Positions 1-5,239 of a DNA stretch of 5,982 nt are shown piece after piece. The translations under genes and the position numbers were made by a program. Location: NCBI GenBank assembly GCA_021847165.1, contig JAJZUH010000077.1, forward strand, positions 1 to 5,982, in the 5' to 3' direction. Under the pieces are notes generated by a model that saw only the letters and a program-made list of their open reading frames with translations, was not told the origin of the DNA and did no database searches. The stretch comes from Pseudomonadota bacterium (GTDB lineage Bacteria > Pseudomonadota > Gammaproteobacteria > Burkholderiales > Gallionellaceae). Within the stretch, counting starts at the first letter, position 1; the number at the start of each line of letters is the position of its first letter.

Positions 1-137
1 TCCAGCAGTTCGTCAAAGGCCGCACGCTGTTCATCGTTCATCGCCGGGTATCGCTGCTGGACAAAACGCCCCAGCACGATATCCAGTTCCAGCAATCCGC
101 GCCGGCAACGCCAGCGCACGCGCTCCAGTTCCTTCAT
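1..137 (-). CDS. sdhE: FAD assembly factor SdhE, 5' part only
   Basis: This is the N-terminal 45 codons of SdhE (YgfY/SDH5 family), a small cytoplasmic protein of about 80-90 residues that promotes covalent attachment of FAD to SdhA; the rest lies beyond the left edge. Visible residues include the family signature RRGLLELD (residues 12-19), which contains the conserved RGxxE motif with Gly14 and Glu17, preceded by a Trp at residue 9 as in E. coli SdhE. The ATG at 137-135 overlaps the sdhB stop codon as ATGA, a 4-nt overlap. No good Shine-Dalgarno sequence precedes it, so translation is probably coupled to sdhB. Its position as last visible gene of sdhCDAB fits its role as the operon's own maturation factor. 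Identity is secure from motif and context, although the C-terminal half cannot be seen. Confidence 0.93.
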   Translation of the reverse strand, partial: MKELERVRWRCRRGLLELDIVLGRFVQQRYPAMNDEQRAAFDELL

Positions 138-829
138 ACCGCGCGTTTCACCATCATATCCTTGATCTTGCCGATGGCCTCGGTCGGATTCAATTCCTTG
201 GGACAGACATCCACGCAGTTCATGATGGTGTGGCAGCGGAACAGGCGGTAAGGGTCTTCCAGATTGTCCAGACGCGCCGCCGTGTCCTGATCGCGCGTAT
301 CCGCAATGAAGCGGTAGGCCTGCAGCAATCCGGCCGGGCCGACGAACTTGTCCGGATTCCACCAGAACGACGGACAGGCAGTCGAGCAGCAACCGCACAG
401 GATGCACTCGTACAGGCCATCCAGTTCCAGCCTGTCCTTGGGCGATTGCAATCGCTCGGTCTCCGGCGGCGGATCGTTGTTCACCAGATAAGGCTTGATC
501 GAGTGGTACTGCTTGAAGAACTGCGCCATGTCGACGATCAGGTCGCGAATGACGGGCAATCCAGGCAATGGGCGTATCTCGATCGGCTGCTTGAGCGAAG
601 AAAGCGAAGTGATGCAGGCCAGGCCGTTGCGCCCGTTGATGTTCATCGCATCCGAGCCGCACACTCCTTCGCGGCACGACTTGCGGAAGCCGAGCGTATC
701 GTCCTGCTGCTTGAGCAGCATCAGCGCATCCAGCAACATGGCATCGCCCGCGTCCATGTGCAGGTCGTAGTCCTGCATGTATGGCGAGACATCCGTGTCG
801 GGGTTGTAGCGGTAAATCCTGAATTTCAT
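134..829 (-). CDS. sdhB: Succinate dehydrogenase iron-sulfur subunit SdhB
   Basis: SdhB (231 aa; E. coli 238) carries electrons from the SdhA flavin to quinone in complex II on the cytoplasmic face of the inner membrane. The N-terminal ferredoxin-like domain binds [2Fe-2S] through Cys52, Cys57, Asp60 and Cys72, in the typical CREGVCGSD...GLAC context. The C-terminal domain supplies Cys142, Cys145, Cys148 and Cys209 for [4Fe-4S], and Cys152, Cys199 and Cys205 for [3Fe-4S]. The SFWW segment (154-157) holds the Trp equivalent to the quinone-site Trp164 of E. coli. All ligands are present. The ATG at 829-827 is preceded by CAGGAG (842-837) and gives the expected N-terminus. It lies 63 nt after sdhA and overlaps sdhE by 4 nt. 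As in other SdhB proteins, Asp60 replaces a fourth cysteine at the [2Fe-2S] centre. Confidence 0.98.
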   Translation of the reverse strand: MKFRIYRYNPDTDVSPYMQDYDLHMDAGDAMLLDALMLLKQQDDTLGFRKSCREGVCGSDAMNINGRNGLACITSLSSLKQPIEIRPLPGLPVIRDLIVDMAQFFKQYHSIKPYLVNNDPPPETERLQSPKDRLELDGLYECILCGCCSTACPSFWWNPDKFVGPAGLLQAYRFIADTRDQDTAARLDNLEDPYRLFRCHTIMNCVDVCPKELNPTEAIGKIKDMMVKRAV

Positions 830-850
830 CGCATCGCTCCTGTGGCCGGA

Positions 851-860
851 TTCCCGGGAA
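851..860. repeat. 10-bp palindrome in the sdhA-sdhB gap
   Basis: TTCCCGGGAA is a perfect 10-bp palindrome inside the 63-nt sdhA-sdhB spacer (830-892), the only real gap within the operon. The heptamer CCTGTCA also occurs twice here, at 861-867 and 889-895, the second copy overlapping the sdhA stop codon. No stable hairpin followed by a T-run is visible, so this is not an obvious terminator. The spacer may be a simple leader for the sdhB ribosome site at 837-842. Confidence 0.3.
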
Positions 861-892
861 CCTGTCAGTTCAACGGGGGGCCAGTTGTCCTG

Positions 893-2656
893 TCAATACA
901 CCCGCGCCTTGAGCGGGAACGATTCCACCGTCAGCGGCTTCAGGCGTACCGGCTTGTAATCGAGCCGGTGGCCTTCGCTGTAGTACAGGGAATGTTTCAG
1001 CCAGTTCTTGTCGTCGCGCTCGGGGAAATCTTCCCTGGCGTGGGCGCCGCGGCTCTCCTTGCGCGCCTCGGCAGCGGTCATCGTCGCCTGGGCGACCTCG
1101 ATCAGGTTGTCCAGCTCCAGCGCCTCGACGCGGGCGGTGTTGAATACCTTGCTCTTGTCCTTGATCTCGGTGACGCGCACGCGTTCAGCGACTTCGCGTA
1201 TCTTCTGCACACCTTCTGCCATCAGGTCGGGGAAGCGGAACACGCCGCAATGCGCCTGCATGGTCCTGCGCATCGCATCGCCGACCTCCGCAACCCGCTC
1301 TCCATTTTTCTGGTTGTCCAGGCGATCCAGCCGCGCCAGTGGACGATCCGCCGCATCGGCAGGCAAGGGTTTCGGATTGGGGTTGTTCTTCAGGTCCTCG
1401 ATGATCTGGCGTGCCGCCGAGCGGCCGAACACGATCAGGTCGAGCAGCGAATTGCAGCCCAGGCGGTTCGCGCCATGCACCGAAACGCAGGCACATTCGC
1501 CCACTGCATAGAAGCCCTGCACCACGTCTTCCGGTGCCGTTCCATGCGGTGCGACGACCTGCCCGTGGTAGTTGGTCGGGATGCCGCCCATCATGTAATG
1601 CGCCGTCGGCACCACCGGAATGGGCGCCTTGGACGGATCGACATGTGCGAATTTCAGCGCGATGTCGCGAATGCCGGGCAGGCGGTGACGGATCACCTCG
1701 TCCCCCAGATGATCGAGCTTGAGCATCACATGGTCGCCATGCGGGCCGCAACCGCGGCCTTCCTTGATCTCGGTCGCCATCGCGCGCGCGACCACATCGC
1801 GGCTGGCCAGATCCTTGGCGGTCGGCGCATAGCGCGGCATGAAGCGCTCGCCATCCTTGTTCACCAGATAACCGCCCTCGCCGCGCACCCCTTCGGTGAT
1901 CAGCACGCCAGAGCCATGCACACCGGTCGGGTGGAACTGGAAAAACTCCATGTCTTCCAGCGGGATGCCGGCGCGCGCCGCCATGCCAAGCCCGTCGCCG
2001 GTGTTGATGTAGGCATTGGTGCTGGCCGAGAAGATGCGACCCGCGCCGCCGGTGGCGAACAGTGTGGCGCGCGCCTGCAGGATCATCACCTCGGAAGTCT
2101 CGATCTCCATCGCCACCACGCCCAGCACATCGCCATCCTGGTCGCGGATCAGGTCGAGCGCCATCCATTCGACGAAGAAGTTCGTATTCGCGCGCACGTT
2201 CTGCTGGTACAGCGTATGCAGCAATGCGTGGCCGGTGCGGTCGGCCGCAGCGCAGGCGCGCGGCACCGGGTTCTTGCCATAATCCTGCATGTGCCCGCCG
2301 AACGGGCGCTGATAGATCTTGCCGCTGTCCAGCCGGTCGAACGGCATGCCGAAATGCTCCAGTTCGTACACGACTTCGGGCGCGGCGCGGCACATGAACT
2401 CGATGGCATCCTGGTCGCCCAGATAGTCCGAGCCCTTCACCGTGTCGTACATGTGCCAGTGCCAGTTGTCCTCGTTGACGTTGCCCAGCGAAGCGGCGAT
2501 GCCCCCCTGCGCGGCCACCGTGTGCGAACGGGTCGGGAACACCTTGGACAGCACCGCGACCTTGAGGCCCGCCTCGGACAAGGTCAGTGCGGCACGCATC
2601 CCCGCACCGCCCGCACCCACCACCACCACATCGAATGTTCTTTTTGCCAAAGCCAT
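893..2656 (-). CDS. sdhA: Succinate dehydrogenase flavoprotein subunit SdhA
   Basis: SdhA (587 aa; E. coli 588) oxidises succinate to fumarate, passing electrons through covalently bound FAD to SdhB in complex II. The Rossmann motif GAGGAG lies at residues 14-19, and the FAD-attachment histidine is His45 in SHTVAAQGG. Substrate and catalytic residues sit where expected: His242 in FHPTG, the proton-shuttle Arg286 in SRDVVARA, His353 in TAHYMMGG and Arg398 in HGANRLG. The C-terminal helical domain (about 440-587) is complete and ends in RVY. The frame stays open for another 101 codons upstream. The ATG at 2656-2654 was chosen because it gives the family's N-terminus, matches family length, and overlaps the sdhD stop by one base (TGATG). 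A GGGGA stretch upstream of the ATG is a weak ribosome site, so coupling to sdhD is likely. Confidence 0.98.
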   Translation of the reverse strand: MALAKRTFDVVVVGAGGAGMRAALTLSEAGLKVAVLSKVFPTRSHTVAAQGGIAASLGNVNEDNWHWHMYDTVKGSDYLGDQDAIEFMCRAAPEVVYELEHFGMPFDRLDSGKIYQRPFGGHMQDYGKNPVPRACAAADRTGHALLHTLYQQNVRANTNFFVEWMALDLIRDQDGDVLGVVAMEIETSEVMILQARATLFATGGAGRIFSASTNAYINTGDGLGMAARAGIPLEDMEFFQFHPTGVHGSGVLITEGVRGEGGYLVNKDGERFMPRYAPTAKDLASRDVVARAMATEIKEGRGCGPHGDHVMLKLDHLGDEVIRHRLPGIRDIALKFAHVDPSKAPIPVVPTAHYMMGGIPTNYHGQVVAPHGTAPEDVVQGFYAVGECACVSVHGANRLGCNSLLDLIVFGRSAARQIIEDLKNNPNPKPLPADAADRPLARLDRLDNQKNGERVAEVGDAMRRTMQAHCGVFRFPDLMAEGVQKIREVAERVRVTEIKDKSKVFNTARVEALELDNLIEVAQATMTAAEARKESRGAHAREDFPERDDKNWLKHSLYYSEGHRLDYKPVRLKPLTVESFPLKARVY

Positions 2657-3003
2657 CAAAGTCCCCAAAGAATCTGCACCGACCAGATCGCATACAGCAC
2701 CAGCGCGAGTATGACCAGTACGTGGATCAACAGGCGGACGCTCGCCGGTTTCACGTAATCCATCACGATGTCCCGCACGCCGATCCAGGCGTGGTAGAAC
2801 AAACTCAGCAGGAACAGCAGCGAGAAGGTCCGCATGACGTTGCCGGAAAACAGTTCGGCCCAGGTGTCGTAGCCGAAGGACGGCTGCAGCAGGAGGTAAA
2901 CCACGATAACCAGGCTGTAAATAGCCATTACCGTAGCAGTGACTCTTTGCACCAGCCAATCGCGCAGACCGTAGTGCGCGCCGGTCACGACGCGATTCAC
3001 CAT
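2656..3003 (-). CDS. sdhD: Succinate dehydrogenase membrane anchor SdhD
   Basis: SdhD (115 aa) is the second membrane anchor of complex II and, with SdhC, forms the heme b and ubiquinone sites. Three hydrophobic segments are visible, at about residues 20-39, 57-77 and 91-114. The HAWIG motif provides His71, and MDYVKP provides Asp82 and Tyr83. These have the same numbers as the functionally important residues of E. coli SdhD, where Tyr83 contacts quinone. The frame continues upstream through sdhC, but the MVNRVV start at 3003-3001 gives the family length and is preceded by GGGGTG (3014-3009). The start overlaps the end of sdhC by 7 nt, and the stop shares one base with the sdhA start, indicating translational coupling. 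Sequence conservation is low outside these motifs, as is usual for anchors. Confidence 0.95.
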   Translation of the reverse strand: MVNRVVTGAHYGLRDWLVQRVTATVMAIYSLVIVVYLLLQPSFGYDTWAELFSGNVMRTFSLLFLLSLFYHAWIGVRDIVMDYVKPASVRLLIHVLVILALVLYAIWSVQILWGL

Positions 3004-3371
3004 AGTTTCACCCCGAACACGATGGTCAGCGTCAGGCTGACTGCCATCACCCACTTGCTGCTGGTGCGTGCCGCCGCAAGACTGGGCAGCAGGTGCAGAT
3101 CGATCGCCAGGTAGCGCAGCCCTGCGCAGAAGTGATGCAGGAAGGCCCACATCAATCCGAGCAATACCAGCTTCAGGAACGGACTGGCCAGATGCTCGGT
3201 CAGATTCGTGTAAGTTTCGATGGAGCGCAGGCTCTGATCGAGCAATAGCAACAACAAAGGCAGGGAGATGAACAGCACGGCACCACTGACGCGGTGCAGG
3301 ATGGAAACGTAACCGGGAAGAGGTAATTTGATCTTGTGTAGAGCCAGATGCTTGGGGCGTGTCTTATTCAT
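2997..3371 (-). CDS. sdhC: Succinate dehydrogenase cytochrome b556 subunit SdhC
   Basis: SdhC (124 aa) is the first gene of the operon and the cytochrome b556 anchor of complex II in the inner membrane. The N-terminal segment [16 protein letters not shown] leads into SILHRVSG (residues 23-30), whose Ser23 and Arg27 match the quinone-site Ser27 and Arg31 of E. coli. Hydrophobic helices lie at about 28-46, 65-89 and 106-123. His80, in HHFCAGLRY, aligns with the axial heme ligand His84 of E. coli. An in-frame ATG nine codons upstream (3398) would add MEFGCGKIE. The ATG at 3371-3369 is preferred because the shorter product matches known SdhC N-termini and GGAAA lies a suitable distance upstream. 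It is divergent from mdh across 188 nt. Confidence 0.95.
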   Translation of the reverse strand: MNKTRPKHLALHKIKLPLPGYVSILHRVSGAVLFISLPLLLLLLDQSLRSIETYTNLTEHLASPFLKLVLLGLMWAFLHHFCAGLRYLAIDLHLLPSLAAARTSSKWVMAVSLTLTIVFGVKLW

Positions 3372-3405
3372 TTCTATTTTTCCACAACCAAATTCCAATG
3401 GCGCA

Positions 3406-3434
3406 ATCGTACACCTCCGCTTGGCGAGTGAAAA
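3406..3434 (-). promoter_or_regulatory. sdhC: Candidate sdhC promoter
   Basis: Reading the minus strand, TTTTCA (3434-3429) and TACGAT (3411-3406) are separated by 17 nt, each matching four of six bases of the sigma-70 consensus. Transcription would start near 3399, leaving a leader of about 28 nt before the sdhC start. The -35 half would overlap the spacer of the candidate mdh promoter, so the two could compete. This is a motif match by eye only; other weak -10-like boxes (such as TATTAA within the direct repeats) exist further upstream. Confidence 0.28.
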
Positions 3435-3450
3435 GCAAAAGGACTATGAT
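3421..3450 (+). promoter_or_regulatory. mdh: Candidate mdh promoter
   Basis: TTGGCG (3421-3426) and TATGAT (3445-3450) are separated by 18 nt. The -10 box matches five of six consensus bases, the -35 four of six. Predicted initiation near 3457 would place the perfect inverted repeat at 3458-3479 right at the start of the transcript and leave a leader of about 100 nt before mdh. The assignment is by eye. Repeated TTTAATAAT stretches at 3477-3485 and 3499-3507 could also serve as -10 elements. Confidence 0.35.
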
Positions 3451-3457
3451 GAAAGAG

Positions 3458-3479
3458 AAATTTTCGGTGACGAAAATTT
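3458..3479. promoter_or_regulatory. Perfect 9-bp inverted repeat, operator or leader hairpin
   Basis: AAATTTTCG (3458-3466) and CGAAAATTT (3471-3479) are exact reverse complements separated by the four bases GTGA. As DNA this 22-bp symmetric element looks like a binding site for a dimeric regulator between divergent sdhC and mdh. In a plus-strand transcript it would fold into a 9-bp stem capped by GUGA, which fits the GNRA tetraloop pattern. No T-run follows, so it is not a typical terminator. The right arm is also the start of the first direct repeat. The structure is directly seen; a regulatory role is inferred. Confidence 0.55.
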
Positions 3480-3512
3480 AATAATCGGATTCTGAAAATT
3501 TAATAATCCGAT
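3472..3512. repeat. Two 19-bp direct repeats, 22-bp period
   Basis: GAAAATTTAATAATCGGAT (3472-3490) and GAAAATTTAATAATCCGAT (3494-3512) match at 18 of 19 positions and are spaced 22 bp start to start, about two helical turns. The single difference makes the ends of the two copies, ATCGGAT and ATCCGAT, reverse complements. A shorter third match, ATAATCCG, lies at 3518-3525. Together with the left arm of the inverted repeat, the element GAAAATTT occurs three times in one orientation or the other. The arrangement suggests cooperative binding of a regulator in the shared sdhC-mdh control region. Confidence 0.6.
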
Positions 3513-3559
3513 CGTTCATAATCCGCCAACAACAGCATCATCAACCGAGAGAGGGCATC

Positions 3560-4552
3560 ATGAAAGCACCTATCCGAGTCGCAATCACCGGCGCTGCCGG
3601 ACAAATCGGTTACAACCTGCTGTTTCGCATCGCCAACGGCGACATGCTCGGACGCGAACAACCCATCATCCTGCAACTGCTGGACATCCCCCCCGCGCAG
3701 CAGGCATTGCGCGGCGTGGCGATGGAACTGGAAGATTGCGCTTTCCCGATGCTGCAGCAAGTCATCACCACCGACGATGCGCGCGTCGCCTTCCGCGATG
3801 CCGAAGTCGTGCTGATGGTGGGGGCCAAACCGCGCGGCAAGGGCATGGAGCGCAAGGACCTGCTGGAAGCCAACGGTGCCATCTTCTCCGAGCAGGGGCG
3901 CATCCTCGACGAGGTCGCCGCGCGCCATGTCAAAGTGCTGGTGGTCGGCAACCCGGCCAACACCAATGCGCTGATCGCCATGAAGAATGCCCCCGGACTC
4001 GATCCGCGCAACTTCAGCGCCATGATGCGGCTGGACCACAACCGCGCCATCACCCAGGTCGCGCTCAAGCTGTTCCAGCCGATCCAGGACATCAAGAAGA
4101 TGGTGATCTGGGGCAACCATTCCGGCACCCAGTATCCCGATCTGTCCCACGCCGAAGTGCGCGGGCGCAAGGTGATCGACATCCTGCGCCAGAACGGCTG
4201 GGAAGAATGGAGCGAAAAGGAATTCATCCCGACCGTGCAGAAACGCGGTGCCGCCGTGATCGAGGCGCGCGGCCTTTCCAGCGCGGCCAGTGCAGCCAAT
4301 GCCGCCATCGGCCACGTTCACGACTGGTTGCTGCATTCGCACCATAACGACTGGGTGACCATGAGCGTGCCTTCCGATGGCAGCTACGGCATCCCGGAAG
4401 GCGTGCTGTACGGCTTTCCCGTCACCTGCCGCAACGGCAATTACCAGATCGTGAAAGACCTGCCCATCAGCGAGCTCGGCCGCAAACACATGATGGACAG
4501 TTACAACGAGCTGCTGGGCGAACGCGAACTGGTGAAACACCTGCTGCGATAG
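3560..4552 (+). CDS. mdh: Malate dehydrogenase, type 2
   Basis: This cytoplasmic 330-residue enzyme interconverts malate and oxaloacetate with NAD in the TCA cycle. The N-terminal Rossmann domain shows GAAGQIGY (11-18), and Asp42 after the second strand is the usual NAD-selecting acid. The mobile substrate loop [15 protein letters not shown] carries Arg92 and Arg98. The catalytic pair is Asp159 (in RLDHNRA, with Arg162 as substrate ligand) and His187 (in [12 protein letters not shown]). The C-terminal half is complete, ending in KHLLR. Length and the [10 protein letters not shown] motif place it in the cytosolic-like type 2 family used by many Betaproteobacteria, not the E. coli-type enzyme. 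The ATG at 3560 is preceded by GAGAGAGGG at 3547-3555. It is divergent from sdhC and probably monocistronic, since a hairpin terminator follows. Confidence 0.98.
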   Translation: MKAPIRVAITGAAGQIGYNLLFRIANGDMLGREQPIILQLLDIPPAQQALRGVAMELEDCAFPMLQQVITTDDARVAFRDAEVVLMVGAKPRGKGMERKDLLEANGAIFSEQGRILDEVAARHVKVLVVGNPANTNALIAMKNAPGLDPRNFSAMMRLDHNRAITQVALKLFQPIQDIKKMVIWGNHSGTQYPDLSHAEVRGRKVIDILRQNGWEEWSEKEFIPTVQKRGAAVIEARGLSSAASAANAAIGHVHDWLLHSHHNDWVTMSVPSDGSYGIPEGVLYGFPVTCRNGNYQIVKDLPISELGRKHMMDSYNELLGERELVKHLLR

Positions 4553-4579
4553 CACAGTTTCGCGTTGCGGATAAAAAAA

Positions 4580-4604
4580 GGCCTGCGACATCGCAGGCCA
4601 TTTT
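4580..4604. terminator. Bidirectional intrinsic terminator
   Basis: GGCCTGCG (4580-4587) and CGCAGGCC (4592-4599) form a perfect 8-bp GC-rich stem with loop ACAT. On the plus strand it is followed by ATTTTCATT, 28 nt after the mdh stop. On the minus strand it is followed by an uninterrupted run of seven T (complement of the A-run at 4573-4579), making it the stronger signal for the convergent gene ending at 4622. One element therefore very likely ends both transcripts. Confidence 0.88.
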
Positions 4605-4621
4605 CATTCCGTACAGGCAGT

Positions 4622-5008
4622 CTAGCGCGGTCCGCCTCCGCCCATTCCGCCTCCCATCCCTCCGCCCATACCACCGGCCGGGGGCGCATCGGGAATCGTC
4701 TTGCCTTGTTCCCTGGCGCGTTCCTTCATTTTTTCATGATGCTCCGTGCGCACCCGCTCGCGCTCTTCCTGTGTGTTGGCATTGCGCATCTTGGCGCGCT
4801 GCTGCTGGCGCTCTTCCGGTGTCATCAACTCCCTGCCGACGGTCTGCCGGTCCTGCGTCTGTGTCCGCGTGCGATCCTGAGTCTGCGTCTGTGTCTGATC
4901 TCTGGTTTGCGTCTGGTCCCTGGTCTGTGTCTGATCGGCAGCCACGGCAGCCGCTCCCGACAACAAACCGACGACGGACAAACCCAACAACATGACATGC
5001 TTGTTCAT
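4622..5008 (-). CDS. Small secreted protein with Gln-Thr repeats and Gly-Met tail, function unknown
   Basis: This 128-residue protein has no function I can assign. Residues 1-24 form a Sec signal peptide: a basic start, a hydrophobic core, and AAAVAA before a likely cleavage ahead of Asp25. No lipobox cysteine is present, so a periplasmic or exported soluble product is expected. Residues 25-56 are a low-complexity block of Asp, Gln, Thr and Arg with two DQTQTR units. Residues 62-101 are highly charged and probably helical, beginning MTPEERQQQRAKMR. From memory, this resembles a module seen in uncharacterised periplasmic proteins of Betaproteobacteria. Residues 112-126 are GGM/GGGM repeats before a final PR. 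The start is supported by GGAGG at 5017-5013. There are no cysteines in the mature part. It is transcribed convergently to mdh, with its own leader of unknown length. Confidence 0.82.
   Translation of the reverse strand: MNKHVMLLGLSVVGLLSGAAAVAADQTQTRDQTQTRDQTQTQTQDRTRTQTQDRQTVGRELMTPEERQQQRAKMRNANTQEERERVRTEHHEKMKERAREQGKTIPDAPPAGGMGGGMGGGMGGGGPR
4631..4675 (-). repeat. Coding Gly-Met repeat at the C-terminus
   Basis: Residues 112-126 of the small secreted protein are made of GGM, GGGM, GGGM and GGGG, a 12-nt coding period. Glycine codons vary between copies (GGT, GGC, GGA, GGG). The tail is expected to be flexible and has three regularly spaced methionines. Whether these bind metal, are oxidised, or are mere low-complexity filler cannot be judged from sequence. 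Confidence 0.6.
4841..4936 (-). repeat. Coding Asp-Gln-Thr-Arg repeat block
   Basis: Residues 25-56 of the secreted protein consist of short units built from QT, DQT, DR and TR, with two exact 18-nt DQTQTR units at the protein level followed by degenerate ones. Third codon positions differ between units: Thr uses ACA, ACC, ACG and ACT, Asp GAT and GAC, Gln CAG and CAA. The amino-acid pattern is therefore better conserved than the DNA, which argues against a very recent tandem duplication. Confidence 0.7.
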
Positions 5009-5026
5009 AATGCCTCCAAAGGAATT

Positions 5027-5080
5027 CGGGATGGTTCAAAACCCGGTGTGTATCTCGCTTTATGCCCTCGCCCCATCCCG
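5027..5080 (-). promoter_or_regulatory. Long-range inverted repeat upstream of the small secreted protein
   Basis: CGGGATGG (5027-5034) and CCATCCCG (5073-5080) are exact 8-bp reverse complements 38 nt apart. If the minus-strand transcript begins upstream of 5080, they could pair in its leader, with the near arm ending 18 nt before the start codon and close to GGAGG at 5017-5013. TCTCG (5053-5057) and CGAGA (5084-5088) could form a competing pairing. No known riboswitch class is recognised, and chance is a real alternative for an 8-bp match at this distance. Confidence 0.25.
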
Positions 5081-5125
5081 TTACGAGAGCATGCGCGGAT
5101 ACTACGCCTGTGCTGTGGCAGTTTC

Positions 5126-5141
5126 AGTGATTTAAGTCACA
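5126..5141. promoter_or_regulatory. Candidate Crp/Fnr-family binding site
   Basis: AGTGATTTAAGTCACA matches the Crp pattern TGTGA-N6-TCACA at nine of ten specified positions. Its core GTGATTTAAGTCAC is a near-perfect 14-bp palindrome. It also loosely resembles Fnr-type sites (TTGAT-N4-ATCAA). It lies between divergent genes, 118 nt from the small secreted protein start and 99 nt from the MEMO gene start, a normal place for a Crp/Fnr-superfamily activator or repressor. Which regulator would bind, and which gene it controls, cannot be told. Confidence 0.45.
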
Positions 5142-5185
5142 TTGTCTGCAAATTGATACACGGGCCGGATACCCTGAAGCATGCC

Positions 5186-5215
5186 TTGATTAACCCGGAT
5201 CCGCCTCCATATTAG
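5186..5215 (+). promoter_or_regulatory. amrB: Candidate amrB promoter
   Basis: TTGATT (5186-5191) and TATTAG (5210-5215) are separated by 18 nt, each matching four of six sigma-70 consensus bases. Initiation near 5222 would give a leader of about 18 nt containing the strong ribosome site AGGAG at 5229-5233. The Crp/Fnr-like palindrome would be centred about 88 bp upstream of that start, a little far for direct activation. This is a weak match made by eye. Confidence 0.28.
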
Positions 5216-5239
5216 GAACATCGAAAAGAGGAGATAGCC

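Noticed and set aside
1185..2693. A 502-codon frame on the minus strand, in another phase within sdhA
   Set aside because: It lies in the same strand as sdhA but out of frame, with an Arg/Gly/His-rich product and no motif. sdhA itself carries every expected residue, so there is no frameshift to explain.
230..2758. An 842-codon open frame on the plus strand, antisense to sdhB, sdhA and part of sdhD
   Set aside because: It mirrors highly conserved, motif-complete genes on the other strand. Its Arg/His/Val/Gln-rich, low-complexity composition is typical of the antisense of GC-biased codons, and no domain is recognisable.
2657..2959. A 101-codon N-terminal extension of SdhA
   Set aside because: The extension lies over sdhD in another frame and has no homology to SdhA. 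The internal ATG at 2656 gives the family's length and start.
3500..4591. A 363-codon open frame on the minus strand covering all of mdh
   Set aside because: It is the antisense of mdh and extends over the promoter repeats and terminator. Its product is His/Ala/Gly-rich with no known motif.
4841..4936. A possible CRISPR-like or non-coding tandem repeat
   Set aside because: The periodicity is short and lies wholly inside a coding frame with no spacers. The pattern is explained by the repeated amino acids.
5196..5203. CGGATCCG palindrome near the MEMO promoter
   Set aside because: An 8-bp palindrome is expected by chance in this GC-rich sequence, and it has no second copy or context.
4565..5215. 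A 216-codon plus-strand frame opposite the small secreted protein
   Set aside because: It starts in the terminator and crosses the whole opposite gene and the promoter region. The Leu-rich stretches are the complement of the Gln-Thr repeat. The minus-strand frame has a signal peptide and a ribosome site instead.
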